Assembly (NCBI GenBank): GCA_047636995.1
Contig: JBLIGQ010000014.1
Span: forward strand, 1 to 57,407
Length of the DNA stretch: 57,407 nt
From: JAQWQB01 sp047636995
GTDB taxonomy: Bacteria > Bacteroidota > Bacteroidia > Flavobacteriales_D > Sanyastnellaceae
Reading direction: 5' to 3'
Below are positions 34,128 through 42,036 of the stretch, piece by piece; positions within the stretch are counted from its first letter, which is position 1; every line of letters starts with the position of its first letter. The notes under the pieces are model-generated. The model did not search any database and was not told the origin of the DNA. It saw nothing but the letters and a program-made list of their open reading frames with translations. A program made the position numbers and the translations under genes.

Positions 34128-35018
34128 ATGAAAAAGTATGTTGTTTTTCTTCTATTATTTTTGGTCGTTTTTGGATGCAAGAAAGATGATCCTATCATTG
34201 AAGAGTCTGCTGTGCCAGAACCGTATCAAATAGTAGAGATTGAATCAAATTGGTTTGATATCAGTTATGTTGATCAGCGGACATACATAATAGCTGAGCC
34301 CATGAGCTATGAAGGGAATGTGAGCTATTTGGTGCTTGGAGAAGAGCGAGCCGTCATGTTTGATACGGGGACAGGGGAGAATCCATCTGTGGACGGAACC
34401 AAAATGAAATACATCCTTGATGAGTTAACATCGCTTCCGGTGACGCTCCTGCTTTCTCACTTTCACTATGATCACAATCAGAACGTTGAAGAGTTTGAGT
34501 GGGTCGCATTTCCTGAGATACCTTTTCTTCAACAGAACATTTCAGCAGATAGCATTTACACCTTGAGCCCAGAAGTGCTTGTTTTTGGAACTTTCCCGGA
34601 GCAGGTTCATGTTGATGAATGGCTTCCGCTAGAGACGGACATAGACCTCGGGGGAAAGACCATACAGTTGATGAATTTGGCTGGACATGCTGAAGAGTCA
34701 ATTGTACTCATTGACAAGACGAACAAGATTGCCTTTTTGGGAGATTTTCTTTACAACGGTTCGTTATTCGTGTTTGATGAAGCAGATTTGCCTATTTATG
34801 AAGAAAGCGCCAACTATTTGTTGTCAGAGTTAGATGATGAGTACAGATTGTTTGGTGCACATGGTTCACCAGCAATGCCATTTTCAAGGCTGGAAACAAT
34901 GACAGAGTTGCTTGCTTGTATCAACAACAACGAATGCACTGGAACGAGTACAACTGTTTTCGGTGAGCCTGTGACACAATATACCTACCAAGGAATGACT
35001 TTGGTGGTTTTCATTTGA
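34128..35018 (+). CDS. Metallo-beta-lactamase-fold lipoprotein
   Basis: 296 residues with a lipoprotein signal (MKKYVVFLLLFLVVFGCKK, Cys17). The MBL fold shows HFHYDH (the HxHxDH zinc motif), 'NLAGHAEESIVLID', Asp in 'IAFLGDFLYNG' and a final His in 'FGAHGSPAMP', so the binuclear metal site appears complete. The family hydrolyses many esters, lactams or phosphodiesters; the substrate is not evident. A lipidated anchor places it in the periplasm or outer membrane. No operon partners. Confidence 0.88.
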   Translation: MKKYVVFLLLFLVVFGCKKDDPIIEESAVPEPYQIVEIESNWFDISYVDQRTYIIAEPMSYEGNVSYLVLGEERAVMFDTGTGENPSVDGTKMKYILDELTSLPVTLLLSHFHYDHNQNVEEFEWVAFPEIPFLQQNISADSIYTLSPEVLVFGTFPEQVHVDEWLPLETDIDLGGKTIQLMNLAGHAEESIVLIDKTNKIAFLGDFLYNGSLFVFDEADLPIYEESANYLLSELDDEYRLFGAHGSPAMPFSRLETMTELLACINNNECTGTSTTVFGEPVTQYTYQGMTLVVFI

Positions 35019-35216
35019 AACGGGGGTCAGCTGTTTTAAAGTTTGTCGCAGTCGGTCTTCATTTTTTAGAAGTTAGAATTCGCTTTTAGGTGAAATTAGG
35101 CTTAGAACTTCCTCTTGCTCAAAAGTCGATATCTAAATTCTAGTTCTCAGGTGTGAATTTGGGGCGTTGGTTGGCTTCATGTGAGACAATTCTCGATTAA
35201 GAAATGCGGTTTCGAC

Positions 35217-35426
35217 TTTTGGGTTCCGTACTACTTTTGGGTTCCGTACTACTTTTCGGCTCCGTGCTACTTTTGGGTTCCGTGCTACGTTTCGGCTCCG
35301 TGCTACTTTTGGGTTCCGTGCTACGTTTGGGCTCCGTGCTACTTTTAGGCTCCGTGCTACTTTTGGGTTCCATACTACTTTTGGGTTCCGTACTACTTTT
35401 GGGTTCCGTACTACTTTTAGGCTCCC
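35217..35426. repeat. 18 bp tandem repeat, about 11.7 copies
   Basis: Unit TTTTGGGTTCCGTACTAC with variants at a few fixed positions (GGGTTC/CGGCTC/AGGCTC, GTACTAC/GTGCTAC, TTTT/GTTT). Units 1-2 and 10-11 are identical, while inner units are the GTGCTAC type, so the array has a mirror-like arrangement of variants. On the minus strand it would encode EPKSST repeats; on the plus strand LLLGSV repeats. Confidence 0.95.
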
Positions 35427-35499
35427 AACCTTTATATAGGAATAAGATTAGCCCTTTCCCCACGGCAAAGCTCGACACAAATCCAACACCCTCAACAAC

Positions 35500-35548
35500 A
35501 ACTTTGTAGACGTTGGAAAGAACTTTGTAGACGTTGAAAAGAACTTTA
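35500..35548. repeat. 21 bp tandem repeat, about 2.3 copies
   Basis: AACTTTGTAGACGTTGGAAA+G occurs at 35500-35520 and again at 35521-35541 with one change, then AACTTTA. It lies 74 bases beyond the 18 bp array. Confidence 0.9.
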
Positions 35549-35619
35549 TAAATGAGTATTTAGGAAGAAAGTTCATATTAAGAGAGAGGCCATTGAGATT
35601 TTTTTGCAACTGACAGATG

Positions 35620-35686
35620 CGACCGCTGGAATCCATGGGGTCCTTGGCGAATGTGCTGCTCGTCCAATTCATGTGAAACAATGCTC
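35620..35686. repeat. Dispersed repeat, copy B
   Basis: Carries the same 17-base core as copy A (4313) and then a collinear series of matches ending TTCATGTGAAACAATGCTC; that ending is repeated at 35176-35194 as TTCATGTGAGACAATTCTC. Confidence 0.5.
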
Positions 35687-35851
35687 CCTTTCGGTTTTTC
35701 CTCCATCTTCTTTTAGCTTGTTCTGCAATAATTACCAAAGCTCCGGTGGAGGCTTTGGTTCCTTATTTTCGATTCTCAGTTTCGATTTTTAACCCACGTC
35801 TGATTTTTTCCCTTTCTTTAAGGAAATCTTAATTTTCACATCGCATCCCAC

Positions 35852-36490
35852 ATGTTAGAATACAAACAAATATTTGAGAATAACCGGAAATGGTTGGAAG
35901 AGAAAAAGCGCACAGACAAAGAATTCTTTGATAAGTTGTCTCAAGGGCAAAGCCCTGCTTTTCTTTTTATTGGCTGCAGTGACAGTAGAGCTACCGCAGA
36001 GGAGCTCATGGGAGCTGGGCCAGGTGAAGTGTTCGTCCATAGAAATGTGGCCAATTTGGTACCGAACAATGACGCGAGCTCCGCGTCAGTTATTGAGTAT
36101 GCAGTGGAGCACTTGAGAGTGAAACACGTTGTGATTTGCGGACATTATTTCTGTGGAGGAGTGAAGGCTGCTATGCAGAGTCAAGACTTGGGTTTATTGA
36201 ATCCATGGTTGAGAAACATTAGGGATGTCTACAGGCTACATAAAGTTGAATTGAATGCCATTCCAGAAGAAAACGACCGCTACAATAGATTGGTAGAGCT
36301 CAATGTGCAAGAGCAGTGTGTGAACGTCTTGAAGATGTCTGTTATTCAAAAGGCTGAGATAGCAGGAAGAATGCCAGAAATTCACGGATGGGTGTTTGAT
36401 GTTGGAACAGGGAAATTGATAGACCTGAACATCGACTTCGAATCGATCTTAAAATCGATCAAAGAGATTTACAACATTACAAGCGCGTAA
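35852..36490 (+). CDS. Beta-class carbonic anhydrase
   Basis: 212 residues, the usual size. Zinc and catalytic residues stand at Cys42 and Asp44 (CSDSR), His98 and Cys101 (CGHYFC), the same numbering as E. coli Can. 'AGEVFVHRNVANLV'-like and 'EYAVEHLRVKHVVICGH' blocks are typical. It interconverts CO2 and bicarbonate in the cytoplasm, supplying bicarbonate for carboxylations. The start ATG 35852 agrees with family length. Single gene. Confidence 0.93.
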   Translation: MLEYKQIFENNRKWLEEKKRTDKEFFDKLSQGQSPAFLFIGCSDSRATAEELMGAGPGEVFVHRNVANLVPNNDASSASVIEYAVEHLRVKHVVICGHYFCGGVKAAMQSQDLGLLNPWLRNIRDVYRLHKVELNAIPEENDRYNRLVELNVQEQCVNVLKMSVIQKAEIAGRMPEIHGWVFDVGTGKLIDLNIDFESILKSIKEIYNITSA

Positions 36491-36525
36491 GAGGGCCTTC
36501 AACGATTCATATATCGATTTTTTTT

Positions 36526-36555
36526 AAATAGAGACGCTGGCACGCGTCTCTATTT
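36526..36555. other. Perfect 12 bp inverted repeat downstream of carbonic anhydrase
   Basis: AAATAGAGACGC and GCGTCTCTATTT around six bases. A T run precedes rather than follows it on the plus strand, so it is not a classical terminator, but it may end or protect the transcript. Confidence 0.6.
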
Positions 36556-36722
36556 AATTCTGCCTATTTCTTTAATCGAGAAATGAGGTATAAAATAGAT
36601 GCATGAGGTTTTTAGGGAATGGGTTTGTTGCAATTTTGAGATTGGACTCTGGGCAGGGCACTAGTTCTGCAATTCCTTTTCCATATTGATGTTTTCAATG
36701 GCGCTTTAACAGATTTTGAATG

Positions 36723-36730
36723 TATATTTG
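36723..36730 (+). promoter_or_regulatory. -7 box TATATTTG of the Smr gene
   Basis: Exact TAnnTTTG, three bases before ATG 36734. It helps to reject the ATG six codons upstream (36716), which would lie before the box. Confidence 0.55.
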
Positions 36731-36733
36731 ATT

Positions 36734-37327
36734 ATGGAATTTAAACCAGGAGATAAAGTTCGTTTTTTGAACGATGTGGGTGAAGCCACAGTGATGAAAA
36801 TGATTGATGATACCAAGGTATTGGTAGAAGATGAAGACGGTTTTGATTTTACGTATGAAGCCAAGGAATTGGTTCGCGTAGGCAATCGCCAAGAGGAGCA
36901 AGAAGCCTACAATTCCAAAGAAGTGTCCATTGATGAACTCATCATGCGAAACACCGATGAAGGGCAGTTAAAGGATGCTCAAAAAGACTTCAAAGTTAAG
37001 TATAAGAATGAAAACGCTACCAACACCCGCAGGAAAGGTGAGATGATTGAAGTGGATTTGCACATTCATGAACTCATGGAGACTGATATGGGATTGGATC
37101 CACACGATAAACGTGACATTCAAATGCGTCATTTCGATCGAATGATGAGCCACGCTCAAGACAACCACATTGCGTGTATTGTCTTTATTCATGGGGTAGG
37201 ACAAGGGGTGCTGCGTTCTGAGATTCGAAAAGCATTAGAGGCATATTACCCAAATGCTAGTTTTCATGATGCGGACTATAACACTTACGGTTATGGGGCA
37301 ACAGAAGTGCGCCTCAACTTCAATTGA
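36734..37327 (+). CDS. Smr-domain protein (DUF2027/MutS2-like tail)
   Basis: 197 residues from ATG 36734 (MEFKPGDKVRFLN). The N-terminus is a small beta-barrel-like domain, followed by a linker and a C-terminal Smr domain: 'MIEVDLHIHELM' and 'IVFIHGVGQGVLRSEIRKAL' (HGxGxGxLR motif). Smr domains are nicking endonucleases or RNA/DNA-binding modules, found at the end of MutS2 and as free proteins. Here there is no MutS ATPase part. Nucleic-acid processing is likely, the substrate unknown. Its stop abuts the stop of the convergent gene 37328-38191 with no gap. Confidence 0.85.
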   Translation: MEFKPGDKVRFLNDVGEATVMKMIDDTKVLVEDEDGFDFTYEAKELVRVGNRQEEQEAYNSKEVSIDELIMRNTDEGQLKDAQKDFKVKYKNENATNTRRKGEMIEVDLHIHELMETDMGLDPHDKRDIQMRHFDRMMSHAQDNHIACIVFIHGVGQGVLRSEIRKALEAYYPNASFHDADYNTYGYGATEVRLNFN

Positions 37328-38191
37328 TTACCTCTTTCTAGGGTCGAAATAAGGCCTTTTGTCTTCCTTCCCTAGTGTAACGTAAATATCACTGGCAAAG
37401 ACCCACTTCCCTTTTTCCATGATGAATGCATCGAAAGTCAAGTCAGGTCCCATAAAGGCAGGGTTGCCTTCCAGTCCTGCAACCCTCGGAGATAGGTGGT
37501 CAAACACAATTCGCTCTTCTTTTTCATCGAATTTCAATGAAACCATTACTTCTTCAGCGTAGGCTAGAGTGTAACGCTTTGGATTTGCTTTTTCCATTTT
37601 AAAAATGGGTGCTCCGAATCGAATTTTCCCTCCATTGAATTGCAGAATTTCAATCACCTTTCGGTTGGTCATGCCATCTGCACCGTCCCATCCCAGTAAA
37701 GTGTAATAGATCTTCTTGCCCTTTTTAAGTTCAATAATTTTGTAATAGAGTGCCCCTTGCCATTTTTCGGCTGTCAGGTATTTTTGAGCAACATTGGCAT
37801 TGTAAGACGTGGTATTTTTAAGTTCAACCCAATTGTAAAGGCCCTTTTTTCGATCAGTCGCAATGAGGATAAAGCAAGCATAGTCGTGGGTTTGGTCCAT
37901 CAGTGGGATGTTCCAGTTAAACAGTCTGAACGCCTTGCTTTCTGGCATGAGTATAGACATGCTTTTTACTTTTGAAAAAGGATAATCAAATGCGCCTTCG
38001 CTATTCAGCGCGCTGATTACGGCTGTTCGAAGAGAATCACTGTAAGCTAACATTGCGGCGTCATCTCTCAGGCCTGACATAGCTGTTTGATACCGCACAA
38101 TATCGCCTTCCAAGAGCTCAAGGTTTGACTGCCCCAAAGAGGAGAGGTGCAAGCTGGCGGCAAAAAGTAGACAGATGAGGTGTTTCAACAT
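37328..38191 (-). CDS. Conserved exported protein of unknown function
   Basis: 287 residues; signal peptide MLKHLICLLFAASLHLSSLG. The mature protein has mixed alpha/beta character with blocks typical of a Bacteroidota-only family: 'KAFRLFNWNIPLMDQTHDY', 'YYTLLGWDGADGMTNRKVI' and 'LEGNPAFMGPDLTFDAFI'. No catalytic motif or metal site was recognised, and no sorting domain is present, so it probably stays in the periplasm. Lies downstream of the NTF2-like gene on the same strand (63 bases). Confidence 0.75.
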   Translation of the reverse strand: MLKHLICLLFAASLHLSSLGQSNLELLEGDIVRYQTAMSGLRDDAAMLAYSDSLRTAVISALNSEGAFDYPFSKVKSMSILMPESKAFRLFNWNIPLMDQTHDYACFILIATDRKKGLYNWVELKNTTSYNANVAQKYLTAEKWQGALYYKIIELKKGKKIYYTLLGWDGADGMTNRKVIEILQFNGGKIRFGAPIFKMEKANPKRYTLAYAEEVMVSLKFDEKEERIVFDHLSPRVAGLEGNPAFMGPDLTFDAFIMEKGKWVFASDIYVTLGKEDKRPYFDPRKR

Positions 38192-38254
38192 AGGACTGAT
38201 ACTTCCAATTTCTTACCAAAGTAAACGGAAACAAATGCAAAATGTGATGCAGGT

Positions 38255-38749
38255 TTAATTCTTTTCTTCAGGAAGGTATTTTTCAGGGATCGAAATACCA
38301 TTGGTGTTGTTGGTCCAGACAAAAGAGGCAATCCACCAACGATCAGCATGATAAACCAGTTGATAGGAATTGATTCCCTTGTTCGAAGCCTCTCCGACGC
38401 TGACCTCGTAGGTTTGCCAAGCTTGGGCAATGCCATTGTATTCTTCAATCTGCAAGTTTAGCTGCGTTTCATTAAAGTTTTTACCTGCGCTTTTTTGAAA
38501 AAGGCGTACAAAATCTTCTAAGGCGAAGGATTGCACGTGAATGCCCATTTGGGTATTTTCACTAGCCACCATGAAGTGGGCCGAAGAAAGAAACAAGCCG
38601 CGAAACTTCTCCCAGTCGCATTTTTCAGCAGAGATTAACTCCAGCATTTCTGTTACAGTGCCTTCAACAGTCGTTGTCTTGGGATTCCACTCTTGCGCCG
38701 AAATGTTGAAAGATAAGAGCACAAAGGTGCTGAGTAGAAGGTGTTTCAT
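38255..38749 (-). CDS. Exported NTF2/SnoaL-like protein
   Basis: 164 residues from ATG 38749, where a signal peptide starts (MKHLLLSTFVLLSFNISAQ). The rest fits the cone-shaped NTF2-like fold: initial helix ('EMLELISAEKCDWEKFRGLF'), 'FALEDFVRLFQKSAGKNF', then strands 'AQAWQTYEVSVGEASNKG' and 'NSYQLVYHADRWWIASFVW'. Such proteins are small enzymes or ligand binders; no activity can be assigned. Confidence 0.75.
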   Translation of the reverse strand: MKHLLLSTFVLLSFNISAQEWNPKTTTVEGTVTEMLELISAEKCDWEKFRGLFLSSAHFMVASENTQMGIHVQSFALEDFVRLFQKSAGKNFNETQLNLQIEEYNGIAQAWQTYEVSVGEASNKGINSYQLVYHADRWWIASFVWTNNTNGISIPEKYLPEEKN

Positions 38750-38791
38750 TTCGATGTTTTTCTTAAGGTACAAGAACAAATAGGGACAAAA

Positions 38792-38812
38792 AAAAGGACC
38801 GAAGTCCTTTTT
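38792..38812 (-). terminator. Terminator of the ferredoxin gene
   Basis: On the minus strand AAAAGGAC, TTCG, GTCCTTTTTTTTT. It starts just after the ferredoxin stop. Confidence 0.9.
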
Positions 38813-38813
38813 T

Positions 38814-39161
38814 CTATAAGTGCATAAATTCTTTCTTCGCTCTTAGTGCATCTTCAGACTCCCTGTGTTCTGGGTCATCTACGCAGCAGTCAACAGGACA
38901 AACAGCGGCGCATTGAGGCTCATCATGGAACCCAACGCATTCAGTGCATTTGTCTGTAACAATGTAATATACATCCATATCAACAGGTTCATTGTCTGCA
39001 TTTGCATCTGCATCTTTCCCGCTGAGTAATGTAATTGCTCCCGCTAATCCAGTGCCATCAGCATAGGTCCATTCAGCTCCACCTTCATAAATGGCGTTGT
39101 TTGGACACTCTGGTTCACATGCACCACAATTGATGCATTCATCTGTAATAATTATTGCCAT
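38814..39161 (-). CDS. 2[4Fe-4S] ferredoxin
   Basis: 115 residues. The first cluster motif is 'CINCGACEPECP' and the second 'CTECVGFHDEPQCAAVCP', both with the cysteine spacing of 2[4Fe-4S] ferredoxins (second with the longer loop). Between them lies an insertion of about 35 residues, common in the Bacteroidota form. It is a small cytoplasmic electron carrier, probably fed by pyruvate- or 2-oxoacid-ferredoxin systems. It is divergent from the LuxC-like reductase gene, 83 bases apart. Confidence 0.93.
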   Translation of the reverse strand: MAIIITDECINCGACEPECPNNAIYEGGAEWTYADGTGLAGAITLLSGKDADANADNEPVDMDVYYIVTDKCTECVGFHDEPQCAAVCPVDCCVDDPEHRESEDALRAKKEFMHL

Positions 39162-39182
39162 GTCGCAACTCTAAGTTGTTTG

Positions 39183-39190
39183 TACTTTTG
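39183..39190 (+). promoter_or_regulatory. -7 box TACTTTTG of the acyl-CoA reductase gene
   Basis: Exact TAnnTTTG between the divergent genes; leaves a leader of about 50 nt before ATG 39245. Confidence 0.5.
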
Positions 39191-39244
39191 CACCGCAAAT
39201 ATACGTCACATTCATCGCAAGATTGGACGCTAAAGGGTCATAAT

Positions 39245-40297
39245 ATGCTATTAAAACAACGAAAATCCATCTTTGTTCAACTTGGAGAGGTCTTGAAAAC
39301 CCTAGGTGAACGTCCAGAAAATCGCGCAGAAAACGCCATAACAGAACGGTTTGACCTCAAAGAAATTGATGCCATTATCCAAATAGAGGTTCGCCATAAC
39401 GGCTGGTTCACTGAAGAGAATGTGCGAAAAGCAATGGCCTCTTTGGGTGCTTCTATTTCAGAAGAGTCCCTAGAAGAGTGGTTAGGTAGATATGCCTTGT
39501 CAGAAAAACCAACAGGGAACAGCGTAGGGCTTATCTTAGCCGGGAACATCCCATTAGTTGGCTTTCATGATGTGATGTCAGTGGTGCTTTCAGGGAACAA
39601 AGCGAAGGTGAAACTGTCAAGGGACGACGCTAGATTGTTGCCCGCAGTTTTCGGACTGGCGGTGCAAATGGATTCAGGATTCAAAGAACTGATTGAATTC
39701 GTCTTGGGGAAATTAGAAGGATACGACGCTATCATTGCAACAGGGAGTAACAATACTTCGCGGTATTTTGATCACTATTTTGGAAAAGGTCCCAACATTA
39801 TTCGTAAAAACAGAACAAGCGTTGCTGTGCTTACGGGAGAGGAGACTGAAGAGGAGCTGGAGCTCCTAGGGGCTGATATTTTCACGTATTTTGGACTAGG
39901 CTGTAGAAATGTAACCAAAGTAATGATGCCTACTGATTTCGACATCAATCGCTTATTCGCAGGCCTGTTTCCATACAAGGACATTGTGAACCACAATAAG
40001 TATGCGAACAACTATGACTACCACAAAGCGCTATGGCTTTTGAATCAGGATGCCCTCATAGAGAACGGATTTATTTTAGTGAAGGAAGATGAAGCTTTAG
40101 TGAGTCCTGTGGGAAGCCTCTATGTTCAGCGCTATGCTTCTAACGCAGAGCTTGAAGCCTATTTAACGAAGCATGAATCAGGAATTCAAGTGGTTGTAGG
40201 TAAAAATTACTTTCCCTTTGGAGAAGCTCAGAAGCCAAAACTTTGGGATTACGCAGATGGAGTTGACACGGTTTCATTCCTCACTTCGCTGTCTTAG
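39245..40297 (+). CDS. LuxC-like acyl-CoA reductase
   Basis: 350 residues from ATG 39245 (MLLKQRKSIFVQLGEVL); an open extension to 39155 runs through the promoter and is not used. The ALDH-fold features are: cofactor region 'VGLILAGNIPLVGFHDVMSV' and 'IIATGSNNTSRYFDHYFG', and the catalytic Cys in 'FGLGCRNVTKVMMP'. The LuxC family reduces activated fatty acyl groups to aldehydes. Its role in non-luminous Bacteroidota is not settled. The pairing with a ferredoxin gene recurs in the phylum as far as I know. Confidence 0.85.
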   Translation: MLLKQRKSIFVQLGEVLKTLGERPENRAENAITERFDLKEIDAIIQIEVRHNGWFTEENVRKAMASLGASISEESLEEWLGRYALSEKPTGNSVGLILAGNIPLVGFHDVMSVVLSGNKAKVKLSRDDARLLPAVFGLAVQMDSGFKELIEFVLGKLEGYDAIIATGSNNTSRYFDHYFGKGPNIIRKNRTSVAVLTGEETEEELELLGADIFTYFGLGCRNVTKVMMPTDFDINRLFAGLFPYKDIVNHNKYANNYDYHKALWLLNQDALIENGFILVKEDEALVSPVGSLYVQRYASNAELEAYLTKHESGIQVVVGKNYFPFGEAQKPKLWDYADGVDTVSFLTSLS

Positions 40298-40393
40298 AAA
40301 TGAAAGGATTGAATAATTCTTGTTCGTTCAAGTCTCAAAAATGACGCTGAATAGGGGAATTCATTGCTCAGGAAAGTCTTACCTTTACAGACT

Positions 40394-41512
40394 ATGCTAA
40401 GGAAAATTAAAATTGCTGCATTGGCGCTTGTTATAGCTGGTGGTATTGGGTGTTCAACGGATGTTGAACTAAATGCACCTTACAAGTCTCAAACGATTGT
40501 TTTTGGACTTCTTGACACTCAGGTAGATACACAATGGGTTAAAGTGAACCGAACTTGGTTGGGAGATGGGAATAACTTGGACTATGCGTTGATTCAAGAT
40601 TCATCTGAATACCAAGAAGAGGAGTTTGTAGGAGTCGTGAATGAATTGCTGAATGGGAATGTTGCAAATAGTTACACGTTAATAGACACGCTTCTAGATA
40701 ACAAAGATGAGGATGGTATTTTCTTCGGACCTCAGCATAAAGCGTATTACATTCTAACTCCTAATGGGTTGAATGATGATGCGATATACCAAGTTAGTCT
40801 TGATTTCGTTGCAAAAGAAGATGTGAGCTCAGTTACTAATATTATTTCTTCAGTTCCTGGTTCAATCACTTTTCCACCTCAAGGAAACCCCAATTTTAAG
40901 TTGAACTGGGCAACAGTTGATAATTTGTCGAACATCAATTATTCAGATCCGATCTTCAAATGGTCTTCTACAGCGAATGCCAGCAGATACGAAGCCAGTT
41001 TGAACATCTACTTAACAGAGCATGTGTGGTCAGACATAGAGCATACACAGCTGGTAAGTTCTACTCCTAGAATTTTGGAGTGGTTCGTAGGAAATGAATC
41101 TGCTTCCAGCGGAAACGGAGGAGAGGTGATAAACCTGAAAGTTGAAGGGATAGGCCTTTTTAGGTTTTTGGAGACACGCTTAACACCTGATCCTTTTGTG
41201 ACAAGGTCTTTTGGGATTTATAACGAAGAAAATCAGTTTTCTCATGGCTTTGATTTCGTGCTCACCATAGCGAATGAGGATCTTGATACATACTTGTCAA
41301 TCAATGAGCCTATTACGAATATTGTTCAGGAGAGACCAGAATTCACTAACGTGATAAATGGTCTCGGTCTCTGGGCATCTCGTTCTACTGAAGTAGCCAC
41401 TAAGGTAGGCTACTCAACAGGGACTATGCGCGCACTGCGTCAAAGTGAAATTACTTCAGCTTTGAATTTCTGTAGTTCAAATCCTTTCGACGGCGATTTA
41501 AGCTGCGATTAA
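40394..41512 (+). CDS. Lipoprotein of unknown function, DUF4249-like
   Basis: 372 residues from ATG 40394; lipoprotein signal 'ALALVIAGGIGCSTD' (Cys at about 20). Then beta-rich: 'YKSQTIVFGLLDTQVDTQ', 'VKVNRTWLGDGNNLDYA', 'ALIQDSSEYQEEEF', 'YYILTPNGLNDDAIYQV'. The opening strands resemble DUF4249 lipoproteins, which are surface or outer-membrane proteins often linked to TonB receptors, but the match is partial. A box TACCTTTA ends six bases before the ATG. No TonB receptor is adjacent. Confidence 0.65.
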   Translation: MLRKIKIAALALVIAGGIGCSTDVELNAPYKSQTIVFGLLDTQVDTQWVKVNRTWLGDGNNLDYALIQDSSEYQEEEFVGVVNELLNGNVANSYTLIDTLLDNKDEDGIFFGPQHKAYYILTPNGLNDDAIYQVSLDFVAKEDVSSVTNIISSVPGSITFPPQGNPNFKLNWATVDNLSNINYSDPIFKWSSTANASRYEASLNIYLTEHVWSDIEHTQLVSSTPRILEWFVGNESASSGNGGEVINLKVEGIGLFRFLETRLTPDPFVTRSFGIYNEENQFSHGFDFVLTIANEDLDTYLSINEPITNIVQERPEFTNVINGLGLWASRSTEVATKVGYSTGTMRALRQSEITSALNFCSSNPFDGDLSCD

Positions 41513-41589
41513 AGCTTATTCAATGTTTATGGTGGATATCTAATTTCTTTGGGTTCCTATCGTGAGCAAACTAAGCCTACATTCAACCC

Positions 41590-42036
41590 ATGTTCAATGA
41601 GGTAAAGGATGAGCTAGATGATTTTAGAAGTGAGACTCCACAAGCGTTCTTTCGCTTCCGTGATGGTATATTGAACATTTCAATCAAGTCTGAAATGATT
41701 ATTGACATGAAAACGGCTGATCGAATAGAGCATTTTCGCAGAGAAATGACTGAAGGATTCGCTGTCCCGGTTTTAATCGAAGTTCCTGATAACCGGCTTC
41801 TATTAGACAATGAAGCCTTTCACTATTTCAGTTCTAATGAAAGCATGAAAGGGTGCTCTGCAAAGGCACTTGTTGTAAATGCTCCATTGCGCGTGATTCT
41901 GAAAAACTTAAGTGTTATCCTTCATAATTCGGCTATGCCTTTCCGTGTCTTTAGAAGCAAGAGTGAGGCAAAAATGTGGCTATTCGAGCATATTCCAGAA
42001 GAAGAGTTCAACGAACAATCCTCAAATTTTGTGTAA
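41590..42036 (+). CDS. STAS/SpoIIAA-like domain protein
   Basis: 148 residues, cytoplasmic. 'AFFRFRDGILNISIKSEMII' opens a beta-strand pair as in anti-sigma-factor-antagonist-like domains of Bacteroidota (DUF7793 type); 'MKTADRIEHFRREMTEGFAV' and 'ALVVNAPLRVILKNLSVIL' follow with the alternating helix/strand pattern, ending 'FRVFRSKSEAKMWLFEHI'. The phosphorylated Ser of true SpoIIAA is not obvious. Its last 29 bases overlap the 3' end of the convergent gene 42008-43048. Confidence 0.65.
   Translation: MFNEVKDELDDFRSETPQAFFRFRDGILNISIKSEMIIDMKTADRIEHFRREMTEGFAVPVLIEVPDNRLLLDNEAFHYFSSNESMKGCSAKALVVNAPLRVILKNLSVILHNSAMPFRVFRSKSEAKMWLFEHIPEEEFNEQSSNFV

Larger units (their letters stand above)
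35019..35851. other. Gene-free region with tandem and dispersed repeats
   Basis: 833 bases between the MBL lipoprotein and carbonic anhydrase genes. It holds an 18 bp tandem array, a 21 bp duplication, a short 19-base motif given twice (35176-35194 and 35668-35686, two mismatches), and dispersed-repeat copy B. Reading frames through it are open only because the repeats are multiples of three; none shows a signal peptide or known domain. Confidence 0.6.

Noticed and set aside
35197..35478. 93-codon minus-strand frame of EPKSST repeats
   Set aside because: It is open only because the 18 bp repeat is a multiple of three and lacks stops; the plus strand is open for the same reason. No signal peptide, domain or promoter.
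35217..35548. CRISPR array
   Set aside because: Units are contiguous, with no unique spacers and no cas genes.
36526..36555. Inverted repeat as an intrinsic terminator
   Set aside because: The T run is on the wrong side on the plus strand and no U tract follows on the minus strand; listed only as an inverted repeat.
38185..38448. 87-codon minus-strand frame
   Set aside because: Lies in another frame over the NTF2-like gene, which has a signal peptide and fold pattern; it is a shadow.
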